Source of the DNA: Hirundichthys speculiger
Lineage: Eukaryota; Chordata; Actinopteri; Beloniformes; Exocoetidae
NCBI GenBank assembly: GCA_018398805.1
Contig: JAGFBZ010000938.1
Span: 865,501-929,500, forward strand
DNA length: 64,000 nt
Direction of reading: 5' to 3'
Under the pieces are notes generated by a model, which saw only the letters and a list, made by a program, of their open reading frames with translations, did not search any database and was not told where the DNA came from. Below, piece by piece: positions 10,873 through 23,800 of the stretch; within the stretch, counting starts at the first letter, position 1, and every line of letters starts with the position of its first letter. A program made the position numbers and the translations under genes.

Positions 10873-13848
10873 TTTATTGATTCACTTTATCAAATTCTAG
10901 AAGCAAACAAAAAACAGTAAGTAAGTCTTTATCAAGACTAAGTTTTTTTTAACAACACTTGCAGAAAGATCTGACTGAGGAACTTGTGGATTTCATTGTA
11001 GGCCAGATGCCAGATGCTAACATATATTAGCATGTGACCCATTTATAGTGATTTTGATGGAAATCACTATAAACTTTAAAGTCTGCAGATTGGAAGGGTG
11101 TAAATCACAAATGAACCTTAGGAGCTCTGAGAGCATTACACAAGACAGAAGTCATTCTTCTTTCTTGTTTAATAAAAGAGCTAAAATAATCGATCAGTCC
11201 ATATGAATGTGTAACATTACTGTTTGTATAATTGCAATTTAATTTACTTTTCACACAAAAAAATACAGAAAATGCAGACACTGCTATTGTTCTGAACAGC
11301 CTAATTTTCATTTTTTCTCACTCTCTGTAAAAATAAACAGTAAACAGTAAGACATTAGATACATTTTTCTTCATGTTTTCATTTGGAATAGAACATCCAG
11401 TGTTTAAGTGTTTGAAAAAAAGTGTGAAAGCTCAAAATCCTTATAATGGCTTTTATTTCCAAACACACTACTATTTACGTTTGCAGCTGTTTTACTGATC
11501 TTTTTTTTTCTATTTTAAGAGCTCAAACTTTGGGAACTTCTACTCCAGAGTACAGCCAGCCTTCCCACACAGGAACTGTGCAGAGTTTACCTACGAAAGA
11601 GGAAAAACAACCTGCAGTGAAGACATTTGAAGAGGATCTGATGACATGTAGTCATCATGAAGCACAGTTTGCATCATCTGTGACCGGTCATGTTGTTTAA
11701 GTCAGCTTATGTGACAGCTTTCACTGATGATTATGATTGTTATTATTTTTTTGCCTTCAGTGCTGACATTTTGAATTTGCATTAGCCTCACTAATGCAAC
11801 ATAGGACTGGTTGTTTTGAAGTGCCCCACTGTCAGTCCACAACAGCGGGACTCGGATGCAGGGGGTTGATGGAAAACAGCCAAATAATCTGTCGTGTGTT
11901 GAAGTGAAGCGGGTTGTGACAGCCAGAGTTTCCTGTAGGCCATCCTGAGGTATGTAGACCCCTGTTGGTGGTGCCATTTTATTCTGACAAGATAATCGGG
12001 CTATGCACAACACAAGCCTGAAACCATGAGTTTATTTTTGATGCTGTCATATAATATCAGTTTCAAGGAAATATTACCTTTTTTTTCAAAAGTTGGTGCA
12101 ATCTTGTGGTGTGTTACTGAAATGAACTTGACTTGATTTGGTCAAAATATCACAGAGATACAGCACAAAAACTCCTTTTTCAACTTGTTTTTATCGGTTT
12201 AATAGAAACCAAGTTTGGCGGAAATAGAGTCAATGAATGAACTTGACTCCACCCCTTTCCTTGTGGAAGTGTACCTATTGTGAAATGCTCACAACAGCTT
12301 TGTGGTACCCACTTCAGAGAAAGAGAAAGCTGCATGACATGATGTGTGCTAAGCAAACAAAGGCGTAAATATGGGAGACAATCACAGCAGAATGCAAATA
12401 CCATGATGTAAATTAAAAAAATGCTGAACCAGAGCTTGACAGCATGCATGAAGCAGTGCTCATCCAGGCATATTTTGTTTTTGCTGTGTCACTGAATGTA
12501 ACGTTCCAAAAACTACTGTACCACAGGCGATCATACATGTTGAAAAAGCGCTCCATTCCACCTCACTTTAAATATAGATATGCACGTAACTAGAGTCAGT
12601 CGTCTGGATTACCGAGCTGATAACCAGCATCATCGTGTTGCTTGACATGATCTTGACTGCACCAACTCCAGTTCAACTTTTACATTTCTGGTCAACATTG
12701 AATTCTTGACTGTTCTAGTCAAAAATTCTTGAAGAAACCTAATTATAGACAATCATTTTCTCAATTTGAAAAAACTATTTTCTCATTTTGAGAAAATAAT
12801 ACCATATCTGTACTTTCAAGAGCCTGTTTCCCTGGTGGAGCTGCCAGTCAGCAATTCAACGTTGACATGAGCGTAATGGACCAAGGTGGCTTGATTATTT
12901 TGTTACTTCATAGTCATAGTGTGTGTATATCCTGTTGATGTATAGAAGGATACTGAAGCCTGTAACAATGTAGTTTATTTTGACTTTAGCTTCTTCTTTG
13001 CTTCAGCACATTATATATTTGTATTCATGTGTACTCAAAAATCAATGTGGATAAATTAAATCAACCATGAGATAACAAAACTCCTTGGCAATATTTGCTA
13101 AGTCGGAAAGTACACAACAACATTGAGTGACCACACATTAAGTGGATAAGCCATCTGGATCGCCAAGCACTGTCAGTTATTCGTCACTAGATGTCCTCAT
13201 AAGTTCAGGGAACTATACTTGACACTTTACAGCTGTGTGGATAGGTTCAATCCACATGGCAGTTTCACACAGACTTTAAAAAAAAAAAAAGAAAAAAACT
13301 GCTAACTTCCTTTTGTGGATGTTTCTGTTTTTAATGAGCGAGGAGGACAGTCGAAGTGTGGTCATCTTATTGGCTGTTGGCTTGGTGATAATTTCTTTCA
13401 TGGACTTGTCAGCAGCACATCTGTCCTCCTCCTCCATCAGACTGAGTCTGATTCAGCACTTCCAACACCTACACACAGAACCAAGAATAGACTCAGAACT
13501 CCACACTGAGACTGGAGACATCAGAAAAGGACCGGAGTCCCATCCTGACCCATGTTGTCTGTCCCTTCTCTTAAATCACTGGGATGATGGTCATGTGGAA
13601 CTGTGCCTCCCAGGTATCAGATGCACCTGTTCACTTCATTGTCAGGATGATGGGACTTGTGCAGCCAATATCACATCCACAATTTTTTTTTTGCAAACAC
13701 ACCTGATGCAGGTAGACTCTTCCAGATGAAGCATCACACGTGACCTTTGGCCTGTCAACGGGCACTGCTCCCTTCCATGTGTAACAATAGTGTTGTGTTT
13801 CTTGCACTGCTCCTCCAGCTCGCTCCAAAGCGTGAGATCATCCCACAG

Positions 13849-13903
13849 CCCCCCCCCCCCCCCCCCCCTATCTGCTCTGCTGCACAGCCCCCCCCCCCCC
13901 CCA
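13849..13903. repeat. Two poly-C tracts upstream of lrrc52
   Basis: Two C-only runs (about 20 and 14 bases) are separated by a short mixed segment, about 330 bp before the likely lrrc52 start codon. The complementary strand could form a G-quadruplex. Confidence 0.9.
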
Positions 13904-13999
13904 TCCCCCACCATGCCACCCTCTTCATTTGGATTCACTTTCAGGGAGCGTGGAAGAGGAACAACTGACCGGAATCATCGCGAGCAGCAACATCACCGC

Positions 14000-14880
14000 G
14001 GGACCTTTTTCATGAAAAGAAGCTCGACGGATCGCTGGAATCCGAGACGCGCGTCGGATCCAGTAGCCTAACAGCTGGCGGGAAACACCGAGGCGTCACG
14101 CGTGGCAAGCGTTAGGTTTGACCCCGGTGGATGTCATTTCTGGGACAAACAAGCTGATGTTTCAATGAGGGATGTGGCCGCGTCTGACTCCGTCCAGACG
14201 GGGTGGATGAAGCCCTCGGCGGTGTCATGCGTCTTGCCCCGCAGCCAGGCGCGCAACCCCTGCGTCTCGTAGCTCTGCTCCTCTTCACGACGGGGGTCAC
14301 CGCATCCCCGGTCATCTCCGCCGGCTGCCCGGACAGGTGCGTGTGCGACGAGCAGCTGGTGGTCCAGTGCGCGGGGCAGCACCTGACCACCTTCCCGGTC
14401 AACCTGCCGCTGGCCACGCGGCAGCTCATCCTCTCCAACAACCGCATCGTGGAGCTGCCGCCTCTCGCGCTCAACTTCCTCTCCGACCTGGTGTACCTGG
14501 ACTGCAGCAACAACTCCCTGACGGAAATATCCGAGTCCACGTTTGGGAATCTACGCAAACTGGCCTACCTGGACCTCTCCTTCAACACCTTGACCCGGAT
14601 CGTGGACCGGACGTTCGGACCCTTGGCGAGCCTGGTGATGCTGAGGATGACGGACAACCCGGGGCTCTCCGACATCCACCCGGACTCTTTCGCGGAGAAC
14701 GAAGCCCTCCAGGTGCTGGACGTGAGCCGGAACAACCTGACGGTGTTCAACATCACCACCCTGATCGCGCTGCCAGCGCTGCGCTCCGTGGGGCTCAGCG
14801 GGAACCCGTGGAGCTGCGAGTGCGACAACGAGGACCTCTGCCTGTGGGCCCACCTGGAGAGCTTCAAGTTCCAAGGTCGA
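14000..14880. promoter_or_regulatory. lrrc52: Probable CpG island over lrrc52 5' UTR and exon 1
   Basis: From about 14000 the base composition changes sharply from AT-rich to GC-rich with many CG dinucleotides, through the end of exon 1. This is what a CpG-island promoter overlapping a first coding exon looks like. No ratio was computed. Confidence 0.5.
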
Positions 14881-17800
14881 GTCAGTTATTTGTTCTGTGT
14901 CATACTAATGTCATGAGTAGAAATCATCAAAACACGAGTCTTAGTTTATTTAAGTTCAAACGCAAAGGGCCAGTCATGTCCCACACTGCGCTCCAGTTAT
15001 CCGGTAATTATAATGTCTGGTTACATAAAGGACCAGCTTTTTGCTGGAAGCTGTTGTCAGTAAACGCATATCAGAAAAATGAGAACATACTTCCAGCTAC
15101 TGCTTTGTTTCTCGTTTTGGAGAAACAGCTAAATACGGCTTTGGGGGCTGTTTGGGAACCCCCTTTCTGACCTTATATACTCTGCTGTGGGGTGCCAGGA
15201 CAAAGAAAACAATCTCCTTATTTACTCCACTCCTCTGAAAACAGATGTGCACTTATACATTTAAAACCTGAGCTTATGAAGATGTTTCATGACCGGCTTT
15301 TATAGAATACAGTCCTCCTCACCGTATAAGAAGTCATCAAAATCACTTACATAGATAGAGACGCACTAACTTAAAAGAAAAATCACTTTTTCTGTCCTTG
15401 ACGACATATGCTTAACTGTCTTAAATGACTACCAATACAAAAACCGTCACTTTTTTTTTCTCATCAAGTGAGCCTTTCAGGTTTTGAACTTGAACAAGCA
15501 CATTTACCTCAGTACTGTGACGTCACAGACCCAGATAGCAATGAACCAGCCTCCCCAGCTTTAGTCAGCTCCTCCCAATTTCACATCATATCGCATTTGT
15601 TGTATCGCAGAATGAAACAGCAAAGCTGTAACACTGATTTTAAAAGGCACAGACTAAAGGGAGGGGCGGAGCTGAATCAGACAGACCCCGCCCCCTAAAG
15701 CACCTGCCATGAACAGAGACATGGTTGAAAAGGTAGATCCCTGTCTTCTTTATCTTCTTCGTCTCATTATGATTGTTAATTTAATACTTAATAATTATTA
15801 AAATTGTCCCTATTTACCACTTTCAACAAGCCCTTGTTGTGTTCTTCTGGTCACATAGTGGCATTTTTAACAAAGAATGTCACATATAAGTTAAATTAAT
15901 CAAGATTATGATTCACCTTTTGGATTTAAAACAAAACAAAAAAAACATACACTCTTTTAAATAACAGTGTTATATGTAAAATTGATCAATTGCAAGTAAC
16001 AATCCTGCAAAAGAAAACAGTTGTTAGTCGTAAATGTTGAAGAGTTAAACTGAAAGTGTTGGTCTGCTCTCTGACTGATATATTTTTGTATTTGACATCA
16101 GTGGATTATCAGCAGGACAGGTGAGACACCTGCGTGTTAGCAGCACGTTACTGCTGCTGAGGCCGGCGCTAGTTTGAGCTACTTTACAGTGTATAGGGTT
16201 TTGTTTTTTTACTCAGGGAAAGCATAAATCTAAGGGGTTGTAATGGAGAAGAAAAACAAAGGTGAGCAAATATATTTTCAGATTTTGGGATTCTTCCTTT
16301 GGTCATTTGAACATTTAGTGAATTTTAACTGTGGGAGAATTTTAAACCTGTTTGTAGAAGCTGATAACAGCGTGTCTTCTCTGAGTAGAACATCAGAAGC
16401 CAAAAAAGAAAAAAAAAAAAAGTCCGGAAACAACTGAATTCATCTTCAACAATGTGTTGTATTTCAAAAGCATTTTCATTTTTAAGTCTTACTCTTAAGA
16501 TTTACTTGATAAGAAGCTGTCAAGCAACTTTATTAGAAACAACAAATCTGAATGGCTCACTAGATGAGACATTTTCAGACCACTGGCACATAAAATATGA
16601 AGGAAGTCGGCTATAAAATGACTCAACGGAAATAATTTAAAGTGCAGGAAGTTTCCTCATCACACACTTCTGAAGTAAATGTACTCAGAGTTCATTTTCA
16701 CCACTGGTTGCTGGTTCTAGTTGTTTTTTTTTTCATTTGAAATTTCAATGAACGTTTAAAGCAGCAACTTTCTTCCAAGTAAACATATCTTTTTGAAATT
16801 CATTTTAAATAGTTTTTTTCTTACTTTTACGGAATCATCATCTAGCCATCAACAAAGCACCCAGTTATTTTGGATGCCCGTCCCAGTGGCTTGATAATCC
16901 AGCATCCTCCAGATCAGGGGCGTCAGACTCATTTTCACTGAGGGCCACATCAGCATCATGGTGGCCCTCGAAGGGCCAGATTGACAGCATGAATGTAACA
17001 AGATGCAATGAAAATCAAAATTAATTAAACTGCACCTTATTATATTGTTAAATAATGGTTTCTGTATTTATTATGTATTCAAGTTTGAAATATTTAAGTC
17101 ATTATTATATTAAACTCAGGGTTTGTGGTTCTTAGAGGATCCATTACCTTGGTTTCAGAAGCGGAAGCGGTTCTTTGTTTTTCTTGCAGGCTAAATTTAG
17201 CATACTTAGCTCAGTGTTTGCTGTCAAAATGCCGACGTAGATTAAACTCTTTCACGACTGACAATTTTTCTTTTCTTGGACATGTTGGGGTTAATTTGTA
17301 GAGGTTTTTCTTAAATCCATCAGTTCTGAAAAATCGTCTTGCTCATAGCTACTGTTATCGTTGTGGGTAACGACAAAATGCATGATGGGAGATGTAGTTT
17401 ATTGTCAATAGGCGCTTTAAAGCGTCGTAAGCTTATTTTAAGTCTAGAAATGTTGGTTTAAACATTAAGCCAATAATGCCCAAGCCCTCAAGGGCCACAT
17501 AAAATTACGTGACGGGCCACATTTGGCCCACGGGCCTTGTGTTTGACACATGTGCTCCAGCCTGTTCAAATATCAGCCAGATCAGGGTTTTTTTCCCCTC
17601 ACAATCTGGAAAATCTGAAGATTCTTCACCTTTTAATTTAACCGAAAAGCAAGAGAAAGTAACAAAACTGAACTTGTACTAAAACAGTTTCTGGGAGATG
17701 AGATATCCTGCCAGACCTCCCAATAAAATAACTTTCTGCCTCATCATGCACATGCAGAAGTTTCACTGTTCATCACACCAGAGACACCTGCAGCGCTACG

Positions 17801-20800
17801 TCCATCACCCTCTACAACTCCACGATCATTTAGGGTCAGAGGGATCTGCTGGAGTCCATCCAGCTGTACGTCCCTGGACAGGTCGCCAGTGCATGACGTA
17901 TGGAAAAAGTGCCGTCACACATGTCTCACTAGCAGATGCAAAATCACAGCTCATCCATGAGTAGTTCAGCGAAGCTGGACCTCGATCTCATGTTTCAGTG
18001 GGATGGGACGCAGGTGACGCCAGTGGAGCGTAACTGTATAGACTTTCCAATAACACGGAGGCTGAAAGAATATCAAAGCCAGAGATCGTCTTGATTTCTC
18101 TTCAAGCAGCTCTGCTCATTAATTCAGCTATACCTTCTTGGAGTAAAGCAAGACAATCTTTCATTTTTGAATGACAAATTAAATCCATCGCTGCTGGGAT
18201 ACAGAGCTGCATGTGTGATTAATGAATCATGGTGGCGCCATCAAATATTGATCCCCCATTGTTATTTAACTCCCAGTCTAAAAAATGAGTCTGGTATTAC
18301 GTAATGTTTCTTACTTGAAGTTATTATGCATGTGTCACCATGCAAAAGGGCAACCACTATTTATAGTGTTTTACTGAGCTAGAAGCCAGTCAAAATTATA
18401 ACAACAAACGTACGAACAGACTCACACACTGTACATTCATGTATACTATAGTCCACCACAGGTCCCTGCGAAGCTTAAGCTCAGTCTAAAACTAGTCCTG
18501 CTGGAGATGTCCTATTTCTCTACTGCTCATCGCATTTTGAAAAGCTTAATTTGGACGAGAGCTTCTTCCACTGACAGCTGCCAGGAAGGGAGGAGGCGGA
18601 CACACAGATAAATTCTTTGCTTCTCCGTGCAGTGTGTCCATCTTTTTCAAGAGCGTGACAGCACAGACGAAACCTCTGTCTTTGTTAGAGTGTACCATGG
18701 ACACACACACATGCACACATACACACAAACTGATTTGTGGATTCAGACATGCGAACGCGGATAAAGCATCTTATCGTTGTTTACGGGAATGGGAAGAATG
18801 ACATTTTGGAAGCAGTCACTGTTTTGTTTTTGGCTGCAGGTTCTGTCTCTGAAGCCTTGTTATCTCTTCGCCTGGGTCTCACCTGGCTCAGGCAACATGG
18901 TTTTTCTCGTCTCCTCGGTTTAGGAAACGCAGCTGCGGCGAGCGTGTGAGAGCGAGAAATAAAGCCTCGGGTAGGAACCAACAGATTCTCCTCTGTCTCG
19001 CCTTCCTGGCCAGATTAGCACTCTCTCAACTGTTATATAAGCAAAGCATCTGAAAATAGAGCGCAGTGGATGGGGGAAGGAGAGAGGGGAAGCCCCTCTT
19101 CCCTGATGCCAGTCCCTCCCAGTGGCTGGTTAGTGAAGCCAGAGGGGTTTCCTAAGTGACTGCCAGGCCCAGACGTGAACAGGGTCTGTCCACACGTTAG
19201 CAGACTTTCAAGTACCTATATGCAAAACTGGAAATTAAACCCTCGTGGTGGACCATTATGCACGCATTTACAGTTTACTGTGAGGGAGTGAACGGAAAGA
19301 GCACATGCTTACGTAGCCTGAGGCTAATAACATATTGTGTGAACAGTCTTTGAGAGGATGAGAGCATTTCTTGAATTCGCTCTGATAGACACAGATCAGC
19401 CAAACAAGCCTTGTTCTCTTCAACTGGAAGCTCATTATTATGTGAAGCACAGAAGAACTTCTCTGAGGATAAGAACAGATTTAGACAGTGAACTGATAAA
19501 TCCATCCATCATCTATGCCTGTTTAATCCTTTGCAGGGTCACGGGGATCTGTCTATCCCAGCTCTTCGGGTGAAAGGGAGGGTACATCCTGGACAGGTTA
19601 CCAGTGCATCGCAGGGCTACATGTAGATGAACAACCATCCACACTCACAATGCCTCCTACGGCCATTTTAGAACCACCAGTTAATCTAACATGCTTGTCT
19701 AACATGGAGGAAGCTGGAGTACCTGGAGGAAACTCAGGGAAGCACGGGGAGAACATGTAAACTCCACACAGAAAGACCCCTGCTGAGGTTTGAACCAGGA
19801 ACCTTCTTGCTTCGAGGCAGCAGTGCTAACTACCAAGTCACCGTGCTGGTCTGAATTAATAAAATATCCAAAAATCCTTTTCATTATTTTGAAAGCAAAT
19901 GTATGTTCATGTTTTAGTCAAATGACACCTGCTGTCGCTGAGGCAGTTTTTACACATTAGAAATGGATATTAATACTGAGAGTTCATGAAAAATAAGTTA
20001 GTATAGATGTCGAAATAGCCACCTATGGTCTATCCAGTTTGAACATCCCATTTGCCCCTTATAGGACTGGAACTGAGGAGTATCCCAGGGGACGTTGGGC
20101 CAGAGGCGTAGGAGGTCAGGGGCCTCATGTACGAACCTTGACAACACACAACAGAAGTTCCATTTTTATTTTCTACGCTCACGTTCAGATGTAGCAACTA
20201 AAAGAGAAATGAAAGTGAGAACGTGCGTTGCTTCACGCATATTTCATAGCTGGCGGATGCAGTTTTCTTGAGGTTTTGTCCGTTGGAAACACTTGGAGGC
20301 GATGCAGTGAAGTTTCAAACATTAGAATAGTTTCCTCAAGTCCTACGACAGACTTTTAGGGCCCCACAGAGAAAAACAAATTATGGACAATGATTTATTT
20401 TTTCCGTTCCTCACGTTAAGTCAAAATGTCGAGAATAAAATCGAAATGCAGCTTCCAGAATAAAGTCATTCTGGCCTCAGTTCAGCAGCATGCATATTGT
20501 GAATCGAAATCTAAAATCTGAGAACCAAAACGCTGAATCAGAGAAGGAAAACTCAGAATCTGGAACCAAGAAATCAAATTCTGGAAACAAGAGCACGATC
20601 ATTGACTCTCTTTAGAATTGAAAGCCAGAACAGAAAAAAGAGCAACTGATAAAGAGGGCGGGAAAATGGAGATGGTTTTAGAAGTGATTGAGAGAAAAGT
20701 GGAGCAGAGAAAGATGACTGTGCTGTCATGTTACAGTATTTGATTGTGGGTTTTTCATCTCTGATTCAGGCTTTTGGGTCTCAGTATTTGGACTGTGATT

Positions 20801-23800
20801 CGCACCAAACAGGACTCTGACTTGACGCCATATAAAAGACATCACTAATTTTCCAGCCATTAAATAATTTATTTAATGTTGTCACATTCCACCCAGAGCC
20901 TCTGACAACGACAGCTTTGGCAGAATCAGAAGGGGTTTTCAGGGACCACAATGAATTCTTTGGCCCATGATGATGGCGGCTGTGAGTCGTTTTAGATTTC
21001 CAACAGCTGTCATCTTGGAGCTCTGAACCAAACTGGGTCTGACTTTGGAGAGAGAGACGAGGAGAAGCTGAACATTTCCCCGCTGCCTTACGAGTGCTGT
21101 CAACACTGGGTTTCCTGAGCGAATGACTGCACACACGGTTGCTATAAAGGCGCCATCTGAAGATGAATTTACATATGTTTAAAGGAAGAATTTCCATTCG
21201 ATAAACGTGCAAATAATGTGTGATGCACAAAAGTGCCCACGACTCTTGTATCCTTCAACCAGCATGCTGGAGTTGAGGCTCCAAACTGGTAGGATGCAGG
21301 ATGGGTGGCTCCTGGTAAATGATGCATTTAAAATTGAAATCCCTGTAAATCTCACCCTTGAAAATTCATTATATGTATAACTATTCAGTTGTCCATCAGC
21401 TGACCGCAGTTATCCACTACAGACCTGGCTGTTAACCCCCCCTCACCAACCCTCGGACTGGCAGAGAGCGCAGATACAATGATGTCCATTGTCCTACTCG
21501 GGCAGTTATAAAGTCAGTGGCGCTGCAGGACCAGGGCGATGCTCCTGTTTCACCCTGACAAGGTGTGCAACAGTATACCGACGCAATGTGGTGCAGACGG
21601 TGTGAGATCATCGACCCCAGATCAGCCACCTGTTCTGGCCATGCTTTACCGGTGCGCAGCGCTTCACCTCCACCTTTCAGTTTGACTTTTTTTTTGGTCA
21701 TTAAGTGCCGTTTTCTGAGCCCACTACATGCTCAAACTCAATTTTTTCTTTAACTATTCACTCCAGATGACAAAATGCCAGATTAAATATCTTTCTTGGC
21801 CTCAACTTCAGACTTAGAAGTCAAGCATGAATGTTTAACAATACAGGTATCATAGCAGTCTTTAACTGGTTGACTGGGCAACTTGTGCAACTTCATTTGA
21901 TTCAGTTTGGTCTGAATAGCTCAAGTTCACAGCAAACACCATCTGAAGGCACTTTACAGAGAAGCTAAACATTTTCATTATAACTCCAGATATTCAGTTT
22001 CATTTTCTTGTGTTATAATTCAGTTCATTCCAGTTCACTGTAATTTAGTGGTGGGCAAATCCAGTCCTGGAGGGCCGCAGTCCTGCAGGTCTTAGAAGTT
22101 TCCCTGCTTCAGCACACCTGATTCAAATGAACGGGTCGTTAATGACAAGCTGATCCATTCATTAGAATCAGGTGTGTTGTGGCAGGACGGCAGGAAAGGC
22201 CCTCCAGGACTGGGACCGCCCGCCCCTGCTCTAATTCTTTATAATTGTTCTTTAAAAGCAACCGACCCAAGAAAACCAGCACACTGAGGTAAATATTAAT
22301 GTTGTTTCGATCCCCCATCCTGAATATGCAGGTGAATAACCCTACCTTAGCTCCAACCCTGGGGAAGCAAAAGCTCTCTAGTGGCTTCAAGCTGGGCAGG
22401 TAGAAGACAAACAGCTCTAATGATTGGCTATTCACTCTCGTAGAAAAATGTACCATTTCTATTGCACTTTTTTGTGGCTTAAAATTGTCTTTCATCTTAT
22501 TTGAAACCTGACAGTAGTTCTGTTTAAGGGACATCTGGATCCATCTGATAGAACTGTGAGGTACATGAAACAATAATGGTTGGGTAGCTCGGATCTAAAG
22601 GTTGGGAGGTTGTTTAGGAGAAAATGCAAATACAGTTGTACATTCATTTAAACACCCAGGAAGTAAAATACATGAACCCAAAAAGTGCTAAAAATTTCTT
22701 TGAGCCACTAAGGCGCCCACAAGCCCGTGTTCTCGTGGTGCCGGTTCCAAGGCCAGATACATAAATGTGGAGAGTTGTGTCAGGAAGGGCATCCAGCATT
22801 AAAGCCATGCCAAAATACTGTGCAGAACACAAAGAGCTGTGGTGGTGACCCCTAAAAAAACAGAAGGGAAAAGCCAAAAGAAGTTGCTTTGCTTTGTTTG
22901 AGGACTCTAGCCTTTTACCAGTATAACACAAGAAGAACACAGGTATTTCACTGTAGAATTTCCAGAAATATCTTAAAGTGCACAGGGAGTTGAAGCGGCG
23001 CATCGTCATGCAGATTCTGCAGATTGATCCACATGTGAGCACAAGCTATGTTTTCAAAGCAAAATATGCTGGCACTGTGAGAGTGTGTATTTAAAGTCTG
23101 TTGATGCAGGAACAGGGTTTCAGAAATCTGTTCCCTCTGCAGAAACTTACAAGCCTTTGATTGCTACCAGTTTGAGTTCTTCCAGAAGACAAAAGCTTTG
23201 AAAAATAGAAGGCAATTAGAAACACTGGTTGAGTGTTAAGACAACATTCAGTTTGAGCTCACAGCAGCAAAAGACTTGGCCTGGTCTTCAGGATTATTTT
23301 CTGAAAACTGGCTCGCTCGTTAGCTGTTGAAGAGCTCAGAGCCCATCATGAGTTGTATTTCACTGTGACTGATAAACCTTTGAATATACAGGTGTACCAT
23401 CTTATTTTCTTGAAGAGAGTGAACTCCATACTCTTGTCGGTATTTGTGGATTTCAGCAGGTCTTAGTTGTACTCATACCTTCAAGCCTTCAGGCAGACAC
23501 AAAGACTCCACTCACTAATCCTGTGTGTGTGTGTGTGTGTGTGTGTGGGGTGGGTGTGTGTGTGTGTGTGTGTGTGCAGGGGGGGGGGGGTTTGAATAAT
23601 TCATGCATAATGTCTTTTCTGTAATTCAATGCTGCATCAAATAACTGAAAGGATTTTCAAATATAATGAGCTTATTTTTGACAAAGTTGTGTTTATTTTT
23701 GCTGTCTGTAAAGTGCCAGTGAAATGTTTTCAGACCATTTTAAGTAGACGTATTATGATTTTATTTTTCACTAAAGAATTTAATGGGATGTTTATGATAT

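Larger units (their letters stand above)
8780..14000. other. Intergenic region between mgst3 and lrrc52 (head to head)
   Basis: About 5 kb has no recognised gene. It contains an AT-rich block of reiterated AACATTTAGATTT at 9700-9900, a (GATA)n tract at 10851-10870 followed by an ACTTTATTGAT motif typical of fish LINE tails, and scattered short open frames without recognisable similarity. The segment at 12130-12290 resembles 62860-63010 (shared GGTCAAAATAYCACAGAGAT), so it is probably a repeat. The last kilobase becomes GC-rich towards lrrc52. Confidence 0.5.

Noticed and set aside
13313..13729. 138-codon open frame upstream of lrrc52
   Set aside because: No recognisable domain and no supporting splice sites. 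Its hydrophobic start looks like chance in AT-rich DNA, and it lies just 5' of a clear first exon.
14337..15170. 277-codon frame overlapping lrrc52 exon 1
   Set aside because: It is an out-of-frame shadow of a GC-rich LRR exon; the Pro/Arg/Ala-rich translation has no LRR pattern.
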